NCBI GenBank assembly: GCA_026394195.1
Contig: JAPKYS010000018.1
Coordinates: forward strand, 1 to 38,536
Direction: 5' to 3'
Length of the DNA: 38,536 bases
Source: a bacterium
GTDB taxonomy: Bacteria > Electryoneota > B3-LCP
Under the pieces are notes generated by a model that ran no database searches, was not told the origin of the DNA, and saw nothing but the letters and a program-made list of their open reading frames with translations. This document shows positions 1 through 6,745 of this stretch, piece after piece (positions within the stretch are counted from its first letter, which is position 1; each line of letters starts with the position of its first letter). Both the position numbers and the translations under genes were made by a program.

Positions 1-75
1 CAGGAGAAGCTTACGACCAAACAGATCATTATCACAGGTAGAGCTTTTCGTCCATACCGTATCGATCTCAACTGA
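1..75 (+). CDS. C-terminal end of an unidentified protein (partial)
   Basis: An open frame runs in from the window edge for 24 codons to a TGA at 73-75 and ends in the residues TGRAFRPYRIDLN. It is too short to identify. It is kept as a gene because a strong rho-independent-type hairpin follows about 30 bases later on the same strand, which is what the end of a transcription unit would look like. A chance open frame of this length is possible. Confidence 0.4.
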   Translation, partial: QEKLTTKQIIITGRAFRPYRIDLN

Positions 76-103
76 ATCCATTTCCTTAATCATAGCAATA
101 ACA

Positions 104-147
104 AAGAGGCTGTCCAAAACCCTTTTGGGACAGCCTCTTAATTTTTT
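104..147 (+). terminator. Strong hairpin terminator, probably bidirectional
   Basis: The 12-base arms at 104-115 (AAGAGGCTGTCC) and 128-139 (GGACAGCCTCTT) are perfectly complementary. The loop can extend the stem by AAAA/TTTT pairs at 116-119 and 123-126. A run of T follows at 141-147. It sits between the plus-strand gene ending at 75 and the minus-strand receiver gene ending at 159, so it can serve both convergent units. The T run favours the plus direction. Confidence 0.85.
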
Positions 148-158
148 TAACCTCACGA

Positions 159-578
159 TCAAGTCACAGCCTCAGCAAAGGTGGAGAACTGGTTAGCCCT
201 GTTGCGTTTTTTCCCCAGTTTCTGGATTAGTTCCGTGATGGCTTGCAACTGGAAAGGCTTTACGATAAATCCATCCGGCTTGACTCCGTCGTTCTGCAGC
301 AATTGATTGTAATTCAAAAATCCGGTAATCAAAATGATAGGACAATCCGGATCAAGTTCCTTCATCTTATGCATAGCCACAATACCGTTCATCCGGGGCA
401 TATAGATGTCGAGGATGACCAAATCGGGCTGTTCACGCATAAAAATTTTCAGCGCAGTGCCCCCATCTTCCGCAGTAAAGAATTCAAGCCCCAACCTCAC
501 TGCCAGCATTGCCAGATTCTCGCGGATCATCTTCTCATCATCGACGATGAGTAATTTCAGGCGTTGCTCGTCTATCAT
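159..578 (-). CDS. Single-domain response regulator, receiver 1 of 5 (CheY-like)
   Basis: This 139-residue protein is one receiver domain with no output domain. Visible landmarks are the acidic pocket D13-D14, phosphoacceptor D57 in LDIYMPRMNG, switch T85 in ILITGF and K107 in VKPF. As in its four paralogues, the segment after the switch residue reads GFLNYNQL followed by KPDGF, unlike the usual TA(Y/F) stretch. It is the last gene of the minus-strand array and ends 20 bases from the hairpin terminator. A 192-base gap without a convincing promoter separates it from the small Cys-rich gene upstream. No histidine kinase is adjacent, so the phosphodonor is unknown. It probably acts as a phosphorelay intermediate or a protein-binding switch. 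Confidence 0.92.
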   Translation of the reverse strand: MIDEQRLKLLIVDDEKMIRENLAMLAVRLGLEFFTAEDGGTALKIFMREQPDLVILDIYMPRMNGIVAMHKMKELDPDCPIILITGFLNYNQLLQNDGVKPDGFIVKPFQLQAITELIQKLGKKRNRANQFSTFAEAVT

Positions 579-770
579 CTCTTCTGCCGATGCCTCCCCA
601 ATTAGCTATTCCAGATGTTGTTGATTGAGTTGATTTCTGATAAATTAACTAGCTTTCTTTAGTCGTACGATTTGCGCAAGCTCTCTGACAAAAGTGCATT
701 CACATTGAGCTTCGCATAATTCCAGATCGAATTGATTCAGGCAGTGACGTGGACAGACGTCCGATCCAGT

Positions 771-998
771 TTATACAAGCGCATACCGTTCACCCTGGGA
801 AAGATCAGAAAAAAGGCCGACAGAAAGACTAAAGGTAGAATGACACTGCGGGATATAATGCGTGAACAGAAACCAACCGGCATTTAATTTTTTAAAATTC
901 GCCTGGTATCCATCGAGTCTAAGTTTCAAGTCTCCCAAAAACTCTTCACGAGTTTCCCACATTTGGTAACAGTCACAACACGTAATGAAACTGCTCAT
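771..998 (-). CDS. Small conserved Cys-containing protein inside the receiver array
   Basis: This 75-residue ORF has an N-terminal cysteine cluster (CCDC, residues 7-10) followed by WETREEFLGD, then GYQANFKKL, a GWFLFTH segment, and a further Cys-His pair. I recall the layout (Cys motif, W-x-x-R-E-E-F-L, GYQ, FLF-x-H, Cys) from a family of small uncharacterised proteins in Deltaproteobacteria and candidate phyla, but cannot name a function. The cysteines and histidines could bind a metal. It starts 19 bases after the stop of receiver 2 and so looks co-transcribed with it. No clear ribosome binding site precedes the ATG. Its position inside the array suggests a role linked to the same signalling, which is inference. 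Confidence 0.65.
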   Translation of the reverse strand: MSSFITCCDCYQMWETREEFLGDLKLRLDGYQANFKKLNAGWFLFTHYIPQCHSTFSLSVGLFSDLSQGERYALV

Positions 999-1017
999 CC
1001 GGGTATTTCTGATCAGG

Positions 1018-1437
1018 TTAATCTATTACCGAAGCTTCTGTACGTCTTTCGACCAATTCTAACATCAGGTTCGCAATTTTTTCCAAATGGAACGGTTTGA
1101 TGATGAATCCGTCGGGTTTCACCTGATCCCGCTGAATGAGCTGTTCATAGTGCAGGAAACCGGTGACCAGAATTACGGGACAGTTTGGGTCTGCTTCTTT
1201 GATCTTGCGCATCAGCAAAAGGCCATTCATGCGGGGCATGTAGATATCGAGTACGGCAAGCTGAGGTTGATGGGCTTTGAATAATTCCCAGCCTTCGACG
1301 CCATCGCTGGCAATCGCCACACTGAACCCAAGTTTTTCCCCCAGTTCTTTCAGACGCACTCGTATGATTTCCTCGTCGTCCACAACCAGCAGCTTAAGGT
1401 TGTGTTCCTGCATCTGATCCGGGCCATTGATATTCAT
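1018..1437 (-). CDS. Single-domain response regulator, receiver 2 of 5
   Basis: This 139-residue receiver-only protein has D20-D21, phosphoacceptor D64 in LDIYMPRMNG, switch T92 in ILVTGF and K114 in IKPF. The array-specific segment is GFLHYEQL followed by KPDGF. The start at 1437 is supported by AGGAG eight bases upstream; a second in-frame Met at residue 9 lacks this. The N-terminal extension before the first strand is slightly longer than in receiver 1. It lies between receiver 3 (69 bases upstream) and the small Cys-rich protein. All catalytic residues are intact, so phosphorylation is expected. The output partner is not evident. Confidence 0.92.
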   Translation of the reverse strand: MNINGPDQMQEHNLKLLVVDDEEIIRVRLKELGEKLGFSVAIASDGVEGWELFKAHQPQLAVLDIYMPRMNGLLLMRKIKEADPNCPVILVTGFLHYEQLIQRDQVKPDGFIIKPFHLEKIANLMLELVERRTEASVID

Positions 1438-1505
1438 CTGAACGTCTCCTGAAGCATCAGGCGTGCATCGCCGCTGCTGTTTGATTCACCGTTAATTTCT
1501 TCAAC

Positions 1506-1934
1506 CTACTTCGCTTCGGCCAACTCCGGTTCACAGAGCTCTGATTCCTTCGGATTCAACAATTTCAGCATCATCTCACTGATCTCATCGAATTTGAACG
1601 GTTTGGGAACAAACCCATCCGGTTTTAGAGGACTCCAACGAGTGAGTTCATCATAATCCAGATATGCCGAAATCAAAATCACCGGACAATGTGGATCTGA
1701 TTCTTTGATTTTTTTCATTAAAACCAGCCCGTTCATGACCGGCATATAGATATCCAGGATGGCGAGATCCGGTTTAAATTGCTGATACACTTGCCACCCT
1801 TCCGCGCCATCACCTGCGGTCTTGACATTCATCCCAAGATTATTCCCAAGATCTTTCAATCTGATGCGAATGACAGCTTCGTCATCCACGACCATTAGTT
1901 TACGACCTTTGTCCTCAATATTTGACGCATTCAT
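1506..1934 (-). CDS. Single-domain response regulator, receiver 3 of 5
   Basis: This 142-residue receiver-only protein has D17-D18, phosphoacceptor D61 in LDIYMPVMNG and K111 in PKPF. The switch position is Ser89 (ILISAY) where the other four have Thr, a substitution known to be tolerated in receivers. The segment after the switch is AYLDYDEL, the most divergent of the five, and it keeps KPDGF. A GAGGGG Shine-Dalgarno precedes the ATG. The acidic C-terminal tail (about residues 127-142) is not part of the receiver fold. It is encoded 55 bases downstream of receiver 4 in the same direction. Confidence 0.92.
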   Translation of the reverse strand: MNASNIEDKGRKLMVVDDEAVIRIRLKDLGNNLGMNVKTAGDGAEGWQVYQQFKPDLAILDIYMPVMNGLVLMKKIKESDPHCPVILISAYLDYDELTRWSPLKPDGFVPKPFKFDEISEMMLKLLNPKESELCEPELAEAK

Positions 1935-1989
1935 AAGGCGATCCCCTCAACGTGAATATCCTTTATTTTTGATTTCTGCATCAGATCCA

Positions 1990-2439
1990 TCAACGCAACC
2001 AGGGCGCAAGTTCGTTTTTAGGAGTGTCAGCGAGAATGCTCTCCCGCGAATCCATCAATTTGCATATTTCGCCCTTGACGTCCTCGAGGGTGAAAGGTTT
2101 TCTTAAGAAAGCATCCCCGGGCAGGTAGCCGTGTTGGACAACCTGTTCATACTTTAAAAATCCCGTGATCAACAGCACCAAACATTGAGGATCAGCCTCC
2201 TTGACCATTCGCATCAACTGCAAACCATTGATGCAAGGGAGATAGATATCAATGATGGCGAGGTTCGGTTTCAATCGCTGAAAGACCTGCCAGCCATCAG
2301 CCCCATCCTTGGCAATTTTTACTATGAATCCGAGACTTTCTGCGAGTTCCTTTAGCCTCTCCCTGATGATTGCATCGTCATCGACCACCAGCAACTTGAA
2401 GCCATCTTTACGTGGTTGGTCAGTAGAATACCGGTCCAT
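1990..2439 (-). CDS. Single-domain response regulator, receiver 4 of 5
   Basis: This 149-residue receiver-only protein has D20-D21, phosphoacceptor D64 in IDIYLPCING, switch T92 in LLITGF and K114 in RKPF. It diverges from the others after the switch: GFLKYEQV is kept, but the KPDGF seen in the other four becomes PGDAF. The C-terminal tail of about 20 residues beyond the last helix is poorly conserved among the five. TAGGAG precedes the ATG at good spacing. The divergence suggests that its partner or phosphodonor differs from that of its neighbours. Confidence 0.92.
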   Translation of the reverse strand: MDRYSTDQPRKDGFKLLVVDDDAIIRERLKELAESLGFIVKIAKDGADGWQVFQRLKPNLAIIDIYLPCINGLQLMRMVKEADPQCLVLLITGFLKYEQVVQHGYLPGDAFLRKPFTLEDVKGEICKLMDSRESILADTPKNELAPWLR

Positions 2440-2505
2440 GTTTCAATCTCCTAAAAATTGATAAGAGCTTCACCGGGACTGACGAATTCTCTTCACGGTG
2501 ATGTG

Positions 2506-2934
2506 TCACCCACGAATTTGCGAAGATCTGTCAGCCAATTCATTTTTTTTCAAATCTATCAGCTTCAAAACCATATTTAACACGTCGGCAAAAGAAAATG
2601 GCTTTGGTATAAAGCCATCGGGTTTGTTTTTATTTTTATGCAGCAGTTGTTCGTAGTTGAGATAGCCGGTGATCAGGATGACCTGGCATTGCGGATTGGT
2701 TTCTTTGATACGGCTCATCAATGACAGACCGTTCATGTGAGGCATATAGATATCGAGGATCGCCATCTCGATCGGTGCAGACTTGAAAACCTCCAGACCT
2801 TCAGCGCCATCCTTGGCAGAGTGGACTTCCATACCCAGCGACCGGCAGATTTCGCAGAGAATATTTCGGATGGCCGGATCGTCATCGACGATCAGCATCC
2901 TGAGATTCAATTGTTTCAGTTCAGCCGTCGTCAT
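2506..2934 (-). CDS. Single-domain response regulator, receiver 5 of 5, first gene of the array
   Basis: This 142-residue receiver-only protein has D17-D18, phosphoacceptor D61 in LDIYMPHMNG, switch T89 in ILITGY and K111 in PKPF. GYLNYEQL and KPDGF match the array pattern. It is the promoter-proximal gene: a TTGACT/TATATT promoter lies at 3025-3053, about 85 bases before the ATG. iorA ends 184 bases further upstream on the same strand, so the array has its own promoter but could also receive read-through from iorA. The start has only a weak Shine-Dalgarno. Confidence 0.92.
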   Translation of the reverse strand: MTTAELKQLNLRMLIVDDDPAIRNILCEICRSLGMEVHSAKDGAEGLEVFKSAPIEMAILDIYMPHMNGLSLMSRIKETNPQCQVILITGYLNYEQLLHKNKNKPDGFIPKPFSFADVLNMVLKLIDLKKNELADRSSQIRG

Positions 2935-3024
2935 GGTGGAATATTATTCCCGCTCTGATTGAATAGTCGTGCTCAGGCTGAGGGTTGCCGCCCTAAGAGT
3001 GGCTTGTCTGGAGCCGATGGTGAA

Positions 3025-3053
3025 AATATAAACCAGCCAATCCCTACAGTCAA
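3025..3053 (-). promoter_or_regulatory. Promoter of the receiver array
   Basis: On the minus strand TTGACT (3053-3048) is followed by exactly 17 bases and then TATATT (3030-3025). This is near-consensus for a housekeeping sigma factor. Transcription would begin near 3018 and leave an 84-base leader before receiver 5. Confidence 0.7.
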
Positions 3054-3118
3054 GCTATATACCGCTTGAGATCAGGCTAAGGTCACTCCTCCTTTCTATC
3101 GGTCGTTTTTTTCCCCCA

Positions 3119-4984
3119 TTAAACATTTTTTTCCACAATTAAAGCCCCTCGATAGCACGTCACCACACACAACCCACAATCGGTGCACACTTTTCGATCG
3201 ATGACGACTCGGCTGTTCGCCTCGTCTTTAACCAGACCAGGGCAGGCGAAACGGTCTACGCAGATCCAGCAGCCATTGCATTCATCCGTGACTTGAACCC
3301 TCTGAGGGTTCTTCTGTAAGATTTCAGGATGACGCAGCACGCAGGGGAAACGGGAAATAATTACCGCGACGCCACCGTCCGGTTGCAGCGTGTATGCGAC
3401 TGCTGTCTTGACTTCCTTGATCATGTCATCGATATTGTAGGGATCAGCCACTTTTAAATATTTCACGCCACATCCCTGCACAGCCTCTTCCAGAGTTATC
3501 TTGCCGCCGGGACTTCCATCAGCCAGCACGCCCGAGCTGGGTGTGGGTTGGAATCCGGTCATGGCGGTAATCTCGTTGTCCAGAATCACCAGCACGTATC
3601 GGGAGGCATTGTAGACTGAATTTAACAGAGGCGCCATACCTGAATGAAAGAAGGTAGAGTCGCCGATGGTGGCGATGATAGGCTGTTTTTTGCCATCCTG
3701 GGCATACGCGACTGCCAGACCGTGCGCCATGGATATTGCCCCCCCCATATCGATACAGGTATCAACGGCATCCAGATTACTGCCCAGTGTATAACATCCT
3801 ATATCCGAGGGGAATATCGCCTTGGGGAAGGCGCGTTTGATGGCATAAAAGGAGGCTCGATGCGGACACCCGGGGCAGAGATTGGGGATTCGCATGGGAA
3901 GGTCAATTTCGGTGACGGCATCACTTAGCGCTGTTCCGAATTCCGGTTGCTTGCCCAGAAACTTCGACAAAATTCCGGCAATGACCTCCGGCACCAGTTC
4001 ACCGGCGCCGGGGACGAACCCGTTGATCCGCCCCAGTAGCTTGGTTTTATCCGGAATCTGCAGCTCGATGGTATAATCCGTTTCTTCCAGGATCAGCACC
4101 TGCTGGAACCTGCTGACGAATTCGCTGACTTTGACTGCCGGCAGCGGAAAGGGCGTATCTATTTTTAAAATGGGAATCTGCACTCCCCAATCTTCAAGAA
4201 TGTCCAGTGCGTTGGCGCAGGGAACCCCGGCTGCAATCAAGGCTTTTTCGCTTTTTACATCGCCGAAGAAAACCGGATTTAAATCCTCTGCAGCCTCGAA
4301 TTTTTCCCTGACGTCGTCAAGTTTTTGATTCAGCTCCTTATGCAGGATATACCTGAAGCGAGGAGTCGCCGCCCAGCGGGAGGGTTCTTTCTCAAAGTTG
4401 GCTGTTCGTTCAAAACTGCCGACGGGATGAAACTCGATGGCTTGTTTGGCATGGCAAACCCGGATCGCGGGTCTTAGAATAACGGGCATTCGGTATTCTT
4501 CCGAAAGTTCGAACCCTAATTTCACCATGCGTCGCGCTTCTTCGGGATCAGCCGGATCGAGGCAGGGGACTTTGGCAAAGTGGGCGAAGAGACGGGTATC
4601 CTGCTCCGTTTGCGAGGAATGAGGTCCAGGATCGTCAGCCACGATGACCAAAAAGCCGCCGTTAACGCCGGTATAAGCAGCCGACATCAACGGATCTGCC
4701 GCCACGTTCAAGCCGACCATTTTCATGATCACAGCAGATCTTTTGCCTGCCCAGGACGCAGCCAGAGCGGTCTCGAAAGCCACCTTTTCATTGGTTGACC
4801 ATTCGGTGTAGATGGGCAGTTGCTCTTCTTTATTAAATCGCACTACGCCCGGCAGGATTTCTGATGATGGCGTCCCGGGATAGGACGTCACTACATTACA
4901 GCCTGCTTCGACCAACCCGCGAGCGATAGCGATGTTGCCAAGAACAATTTCCGCTCTAGAAGCATTCTTCTTGTCTGTTATCAT
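3119..4984 (-). CDS. iorA: Indolepyruvate:ferredoxin oxidoreductase, alpha subunit
   Basis: This thiamine-diphosphate enzyme subunit oxidatively decarboxylates aryl-pyruvates from aromatic amino acids to aryl-acetyl-CoA and reduces ferredoxin in the cytoplasm. The 621 residues are full length for the family. The N-terminal pyrimidine-binding domain carries TSYPGTPSSE (33-42). The family motif CPGCPHR is at 370-376. The TPP/Mg loop runs from GDST (442-445) to LDNE (468-471). The C-terminal ferredoxin domain has clusters C569/C572/C575/C581 and C600/C603/C606/C610; the second ends in CY instead of the usual CP. AGGA precedes the ATG. The beta subunit gene (iorB), usually adjacent, is not next to it: receivers lie downstream and a divergent lipoprotein gene upstream. 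Confidence 0.95.
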   Translation of the reverse strand: MITDKKNASRAEIVLGNIAIARGLVEAGCNVVTSYPGTPSSEILPGVVRFNKEEQLPIYTEWSTNEKVAFETALAASWAGKRSAVIMKMVGLNVAADPLMSAAYTGVNGGFLVIVADDPGPHSSQTEQDTRLFAHFAKVPCLDPADPEEARRMVKLGFELSEEYRMPVILRPAIRVCHAKQAIEFHPVGSFERTANFEKEPSRWAATPRFRYILHKELNQKLDDVREKFEAAEDLNPVFFGDVKSEKALIAAGVPCANALDILEDWGVQIPILKIDTPFPLPAVKVSEFVSRFQQVLILEETDYTIELQIPDKTKLLGRINGFVPGAGELVPEVIAGILSKFLGKQPEFGTALSDAVTEIDLPMRIPNLCPGCPHRASFYAIKRAFPKAIFPSDIGCYTLGSNLDAVDTCIDMGGAISMAHGLAVAYAQDGKKQPIIATIGDSTFFHSGMAPLLNSVYNASRYVLVILDNEITAMTGFQPTPSSGVLADGSPGGKITLEEAVQGCGVKYLKVADPYNIDDMIKEVKTAVAYTLQPDGGVAVIISRFPCVLRHPEILQKNPQRVQVTDECNGCWICVDRFACPGLVKDEANSRVVIDRKVCTDCGLCVVTCYRGALIVEKNV

Positions 4985-5053
4985 CGTTTATTCCTACGTT
5001 GTTTATTTACAAGCTGATAGAGAAAGATACATCAGTCGCTTCTTTCCATAATC

Positions 5054-5081
5054 AATATAAGGAATAGCTCAGGCAATTCAA
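5054..5081 (-). promoter_or_regulatory. Candidate promoter of iorA
   Basis: On the minus strand TTGAAT (5081-5076), a 16-base gap and TATATT (5059-5054) would start transcription near 5047, giving a leader of about 62 bases before iorA. The spacer is one base shorter than in the other promoters of the window. Confidence 0.5.
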
Positions 5082-5212
5082 GGATAATCTTTGCGAAATC
5101 AATTCAACCGATAAGCTTGGGACAATATTTTAATCTCGAGGCGTGGATTTTGCAGCGGAATACTGACATCAAGCTGTTTTTAATCGATGGGTCAAATCTA
5201 AAGACAAATCAG

Positions 5213-5241
5213 TTGCGACGAAAACGAGCGGGATGTAAATT
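5213..5241 (+). promoter_or_regulatory. Candidate promoter of the surface-polysaccharide cluster
   Basis: TTGCGA (5213-5218), 17 bases, TAAATT (5236-5241). Transcription would start near 5248, about 55 bases before the first ATG. It is the only good promoter I find before the run of overlapping genes that follows. Confidence 0.5.
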
Positions 5242-5302
5242 ATTTCTGCGCTTTGGAACATCTTGAAAATAATCAATAAAGGACTGAGAGTTCGGATTGC
5301 TC

Positions 5303-6745
5303 ATGACTGCATCACGGGGTAGAAAAACAGGCTTTCGAGTCACAATTGCCGGCTGGCAATTGCTGATTCTGGCTGCGCTGTTTACAGGCTGCGGCAAATC
5401 GGGAACGGACTCGTCCACAGACACCTATTCCATCAAAGGGATTGTCGTTTTGTCGGCTGCGGGAGTTATTACTGACGTTCAAGTTCAACTCTTTAACGCG
5501 CCGCAGGACGCTCTCCTTTCCAGCACACTCAGCGAGTATCCTTCCATCGGTTTTACCCCGTACGCGCTGATGCTATTTGATCCGCTGGATCAGGCGCCTT
5601 TGCAAACCGTAAATCCCGACTCGGAGGGCAGGTTCACCTTTGCTGATCTAAACTCGGGCAACTATGTAATCACCTCGAATGTGGCGGGCTATGGCCGCTC
5701 GGTGCCCATTTCCTTATCTCTGCCAGGGAGTTCGACCCCAGACACTTTACGGCTTTATCCAATAGAGGACGTGATTGGCAATCTATCGACAACGACTTTT
5801 TCCGCAGGCAGGACCTATAGAGTAGTAGTTGAAATCAGCGACCTGGTCTTATTACCCAATAATATCCTGACGATTGAATCCGGAGTAACCGTCCAGGTTG
5901 ATGGCGGTTATTCTATCAGCATTTATGGCGGGATCGTTGTCGATGGTTCGCCTCTGGAACCGGTTCGGTTCGGACCGACAGACGACAGACATGCCCTGGG
6001 GACTTCCTGGAGTGGAATCCGAATTGAAAATCCAACCTCCCCCTGTAATCTCACCGGATTGGTCGTTTCCAACGCTTCCACAGCGATTAAAGTCACCGGT
6101 GGTAACGTAGAGATCAGCGAGTGTTTCGTGGATTCTTCGGCAGTCTATGGAATTTTCTTTTCGGGTGGAGCTCAGGGGAGCGTGAAACACTCGATCCTAC
6201 GCGGAGGCAGCGTCGGCTTGGCGGCTGGTACTTCTGGTCCAGAATTTGCTTATAACTTCGTGCCGAACATGGCGCTGAAGGGGATGGAAATCAAAGACTC
6301 TTCTAATGCGAATATCTCCAATAATGTCATCCTTAACTGTGAGTACGGTATCTGGACTGACTATCACGCTTGGCCACAGATTCATAACAACTTAATTTCG
6401 GGTGGTAATTACGGTTTCTACGCTCAGGAATGGAACAATTCCCAAATTCAATATAACACGTTTAGTTCGCAGAATACATACGGGATATTATTGAACAGTC
6501 GTTTCTGCTATCCTATCGTGCAGTTCAATAATTTCTTTGATATGCCACAGTTTATCTTTCGGGTAAACGGATCACTTAATCAGCAAATTAACACAATTCA
6601 AGCAGATAACAATTATTGGGATGGTAGCGAAGCAACTTCAATACCTAACCGTATTTGGGATGGTAATGATTTCACAAACTACCCGATCAGCACAGTGATG
6701 TATCTCCCCTACCGGGAAACCCCTGTCACCGGAACGGGACCATGA
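5303..6745 (+). CDS. Beta-helix surface lipoprotein with carboxypeptidase-regulatory-like domain
   Basis: About 480 residues. The N-terminus is a lipoprotein signal (hydrophobic LLILAAL, lipobox FTGC with Cys30), so it is membrane anchored. About residues 40-150 resemble a carboxypeptidase-regulatory-like beta-sandwich (IKGIVVL, GRFTFADLNSGNYVI). From about 170 to 460 the sequence is a right-handed parallel beta-helix of the pectate-lyase/PbH1 type, with repeated turns such as NNVILNCEYGIW and NNLISGGNYGFY. Such proteins bind or cleave polysaccharides or act as surface scaffolds; no catalytic residue can be assigned. A TTG six bases earlier is in frame, but the ATG at 5303 is preferred. Its stop overlaps the next start (ATGA), tying it to the polysaccharide operon. 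Confidence 0.85.
   Translation: MTASRGRKTGFRVTIAGWQLLILAALFTGCGKSGTDSSTDTYSIKGIVVLSAAGVITDVQVQLFNAPQDALLSSTLSEYPSIGFTPYALMLFDPLDQAPLQTVNPDSEGRFTFADLNSGNYVITSNVAGYGRSVPISLSLPGSSTPDTLRLYPIEDVIGNLSTTTFSAGRTYRVVVEISDLVLLPNNILTIESGVTVQVDGGYSISIYGGIVVDGSPLEPVRFGPTDDRHALGTSWSGIRIENPTSPCNLTGLVVSNASTAIKVTGGNVEISECFVDSSAVYGIFFSGGAQGSVKHSILRGGSVGLAAGTSGPEFAYNFVPNMALKGMEIKDSSNANISNNVILNCEYGIWTDYHAWPQIHNNLISGGNYGFYAQEWNNSQIQYNTFSSQNTYGILLNSRFCYPIVQFNNFFDMPQFIFRVNGSLNQQINTIQADNNYWDGSEATSIPNRIWDGNDFTNYPISTVMYLPYRETPVTGTGP

Larger units (their letters stand above)
4985..5302. other. Divergent intergenic region with two facing promoters
   Basis: This gap of about 318 bases separates iorA (minus) from the beta-helix lipoprotein gene (plus). 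I see a minus-strand promoter for iorA near 5054-5081 and a plus-strand promoter for the polysaccharide cluster near 5213-5241. The rest shows no ORF with protein-like composition, no RNA gene and no strong hairpin. Confidence 0.6.
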
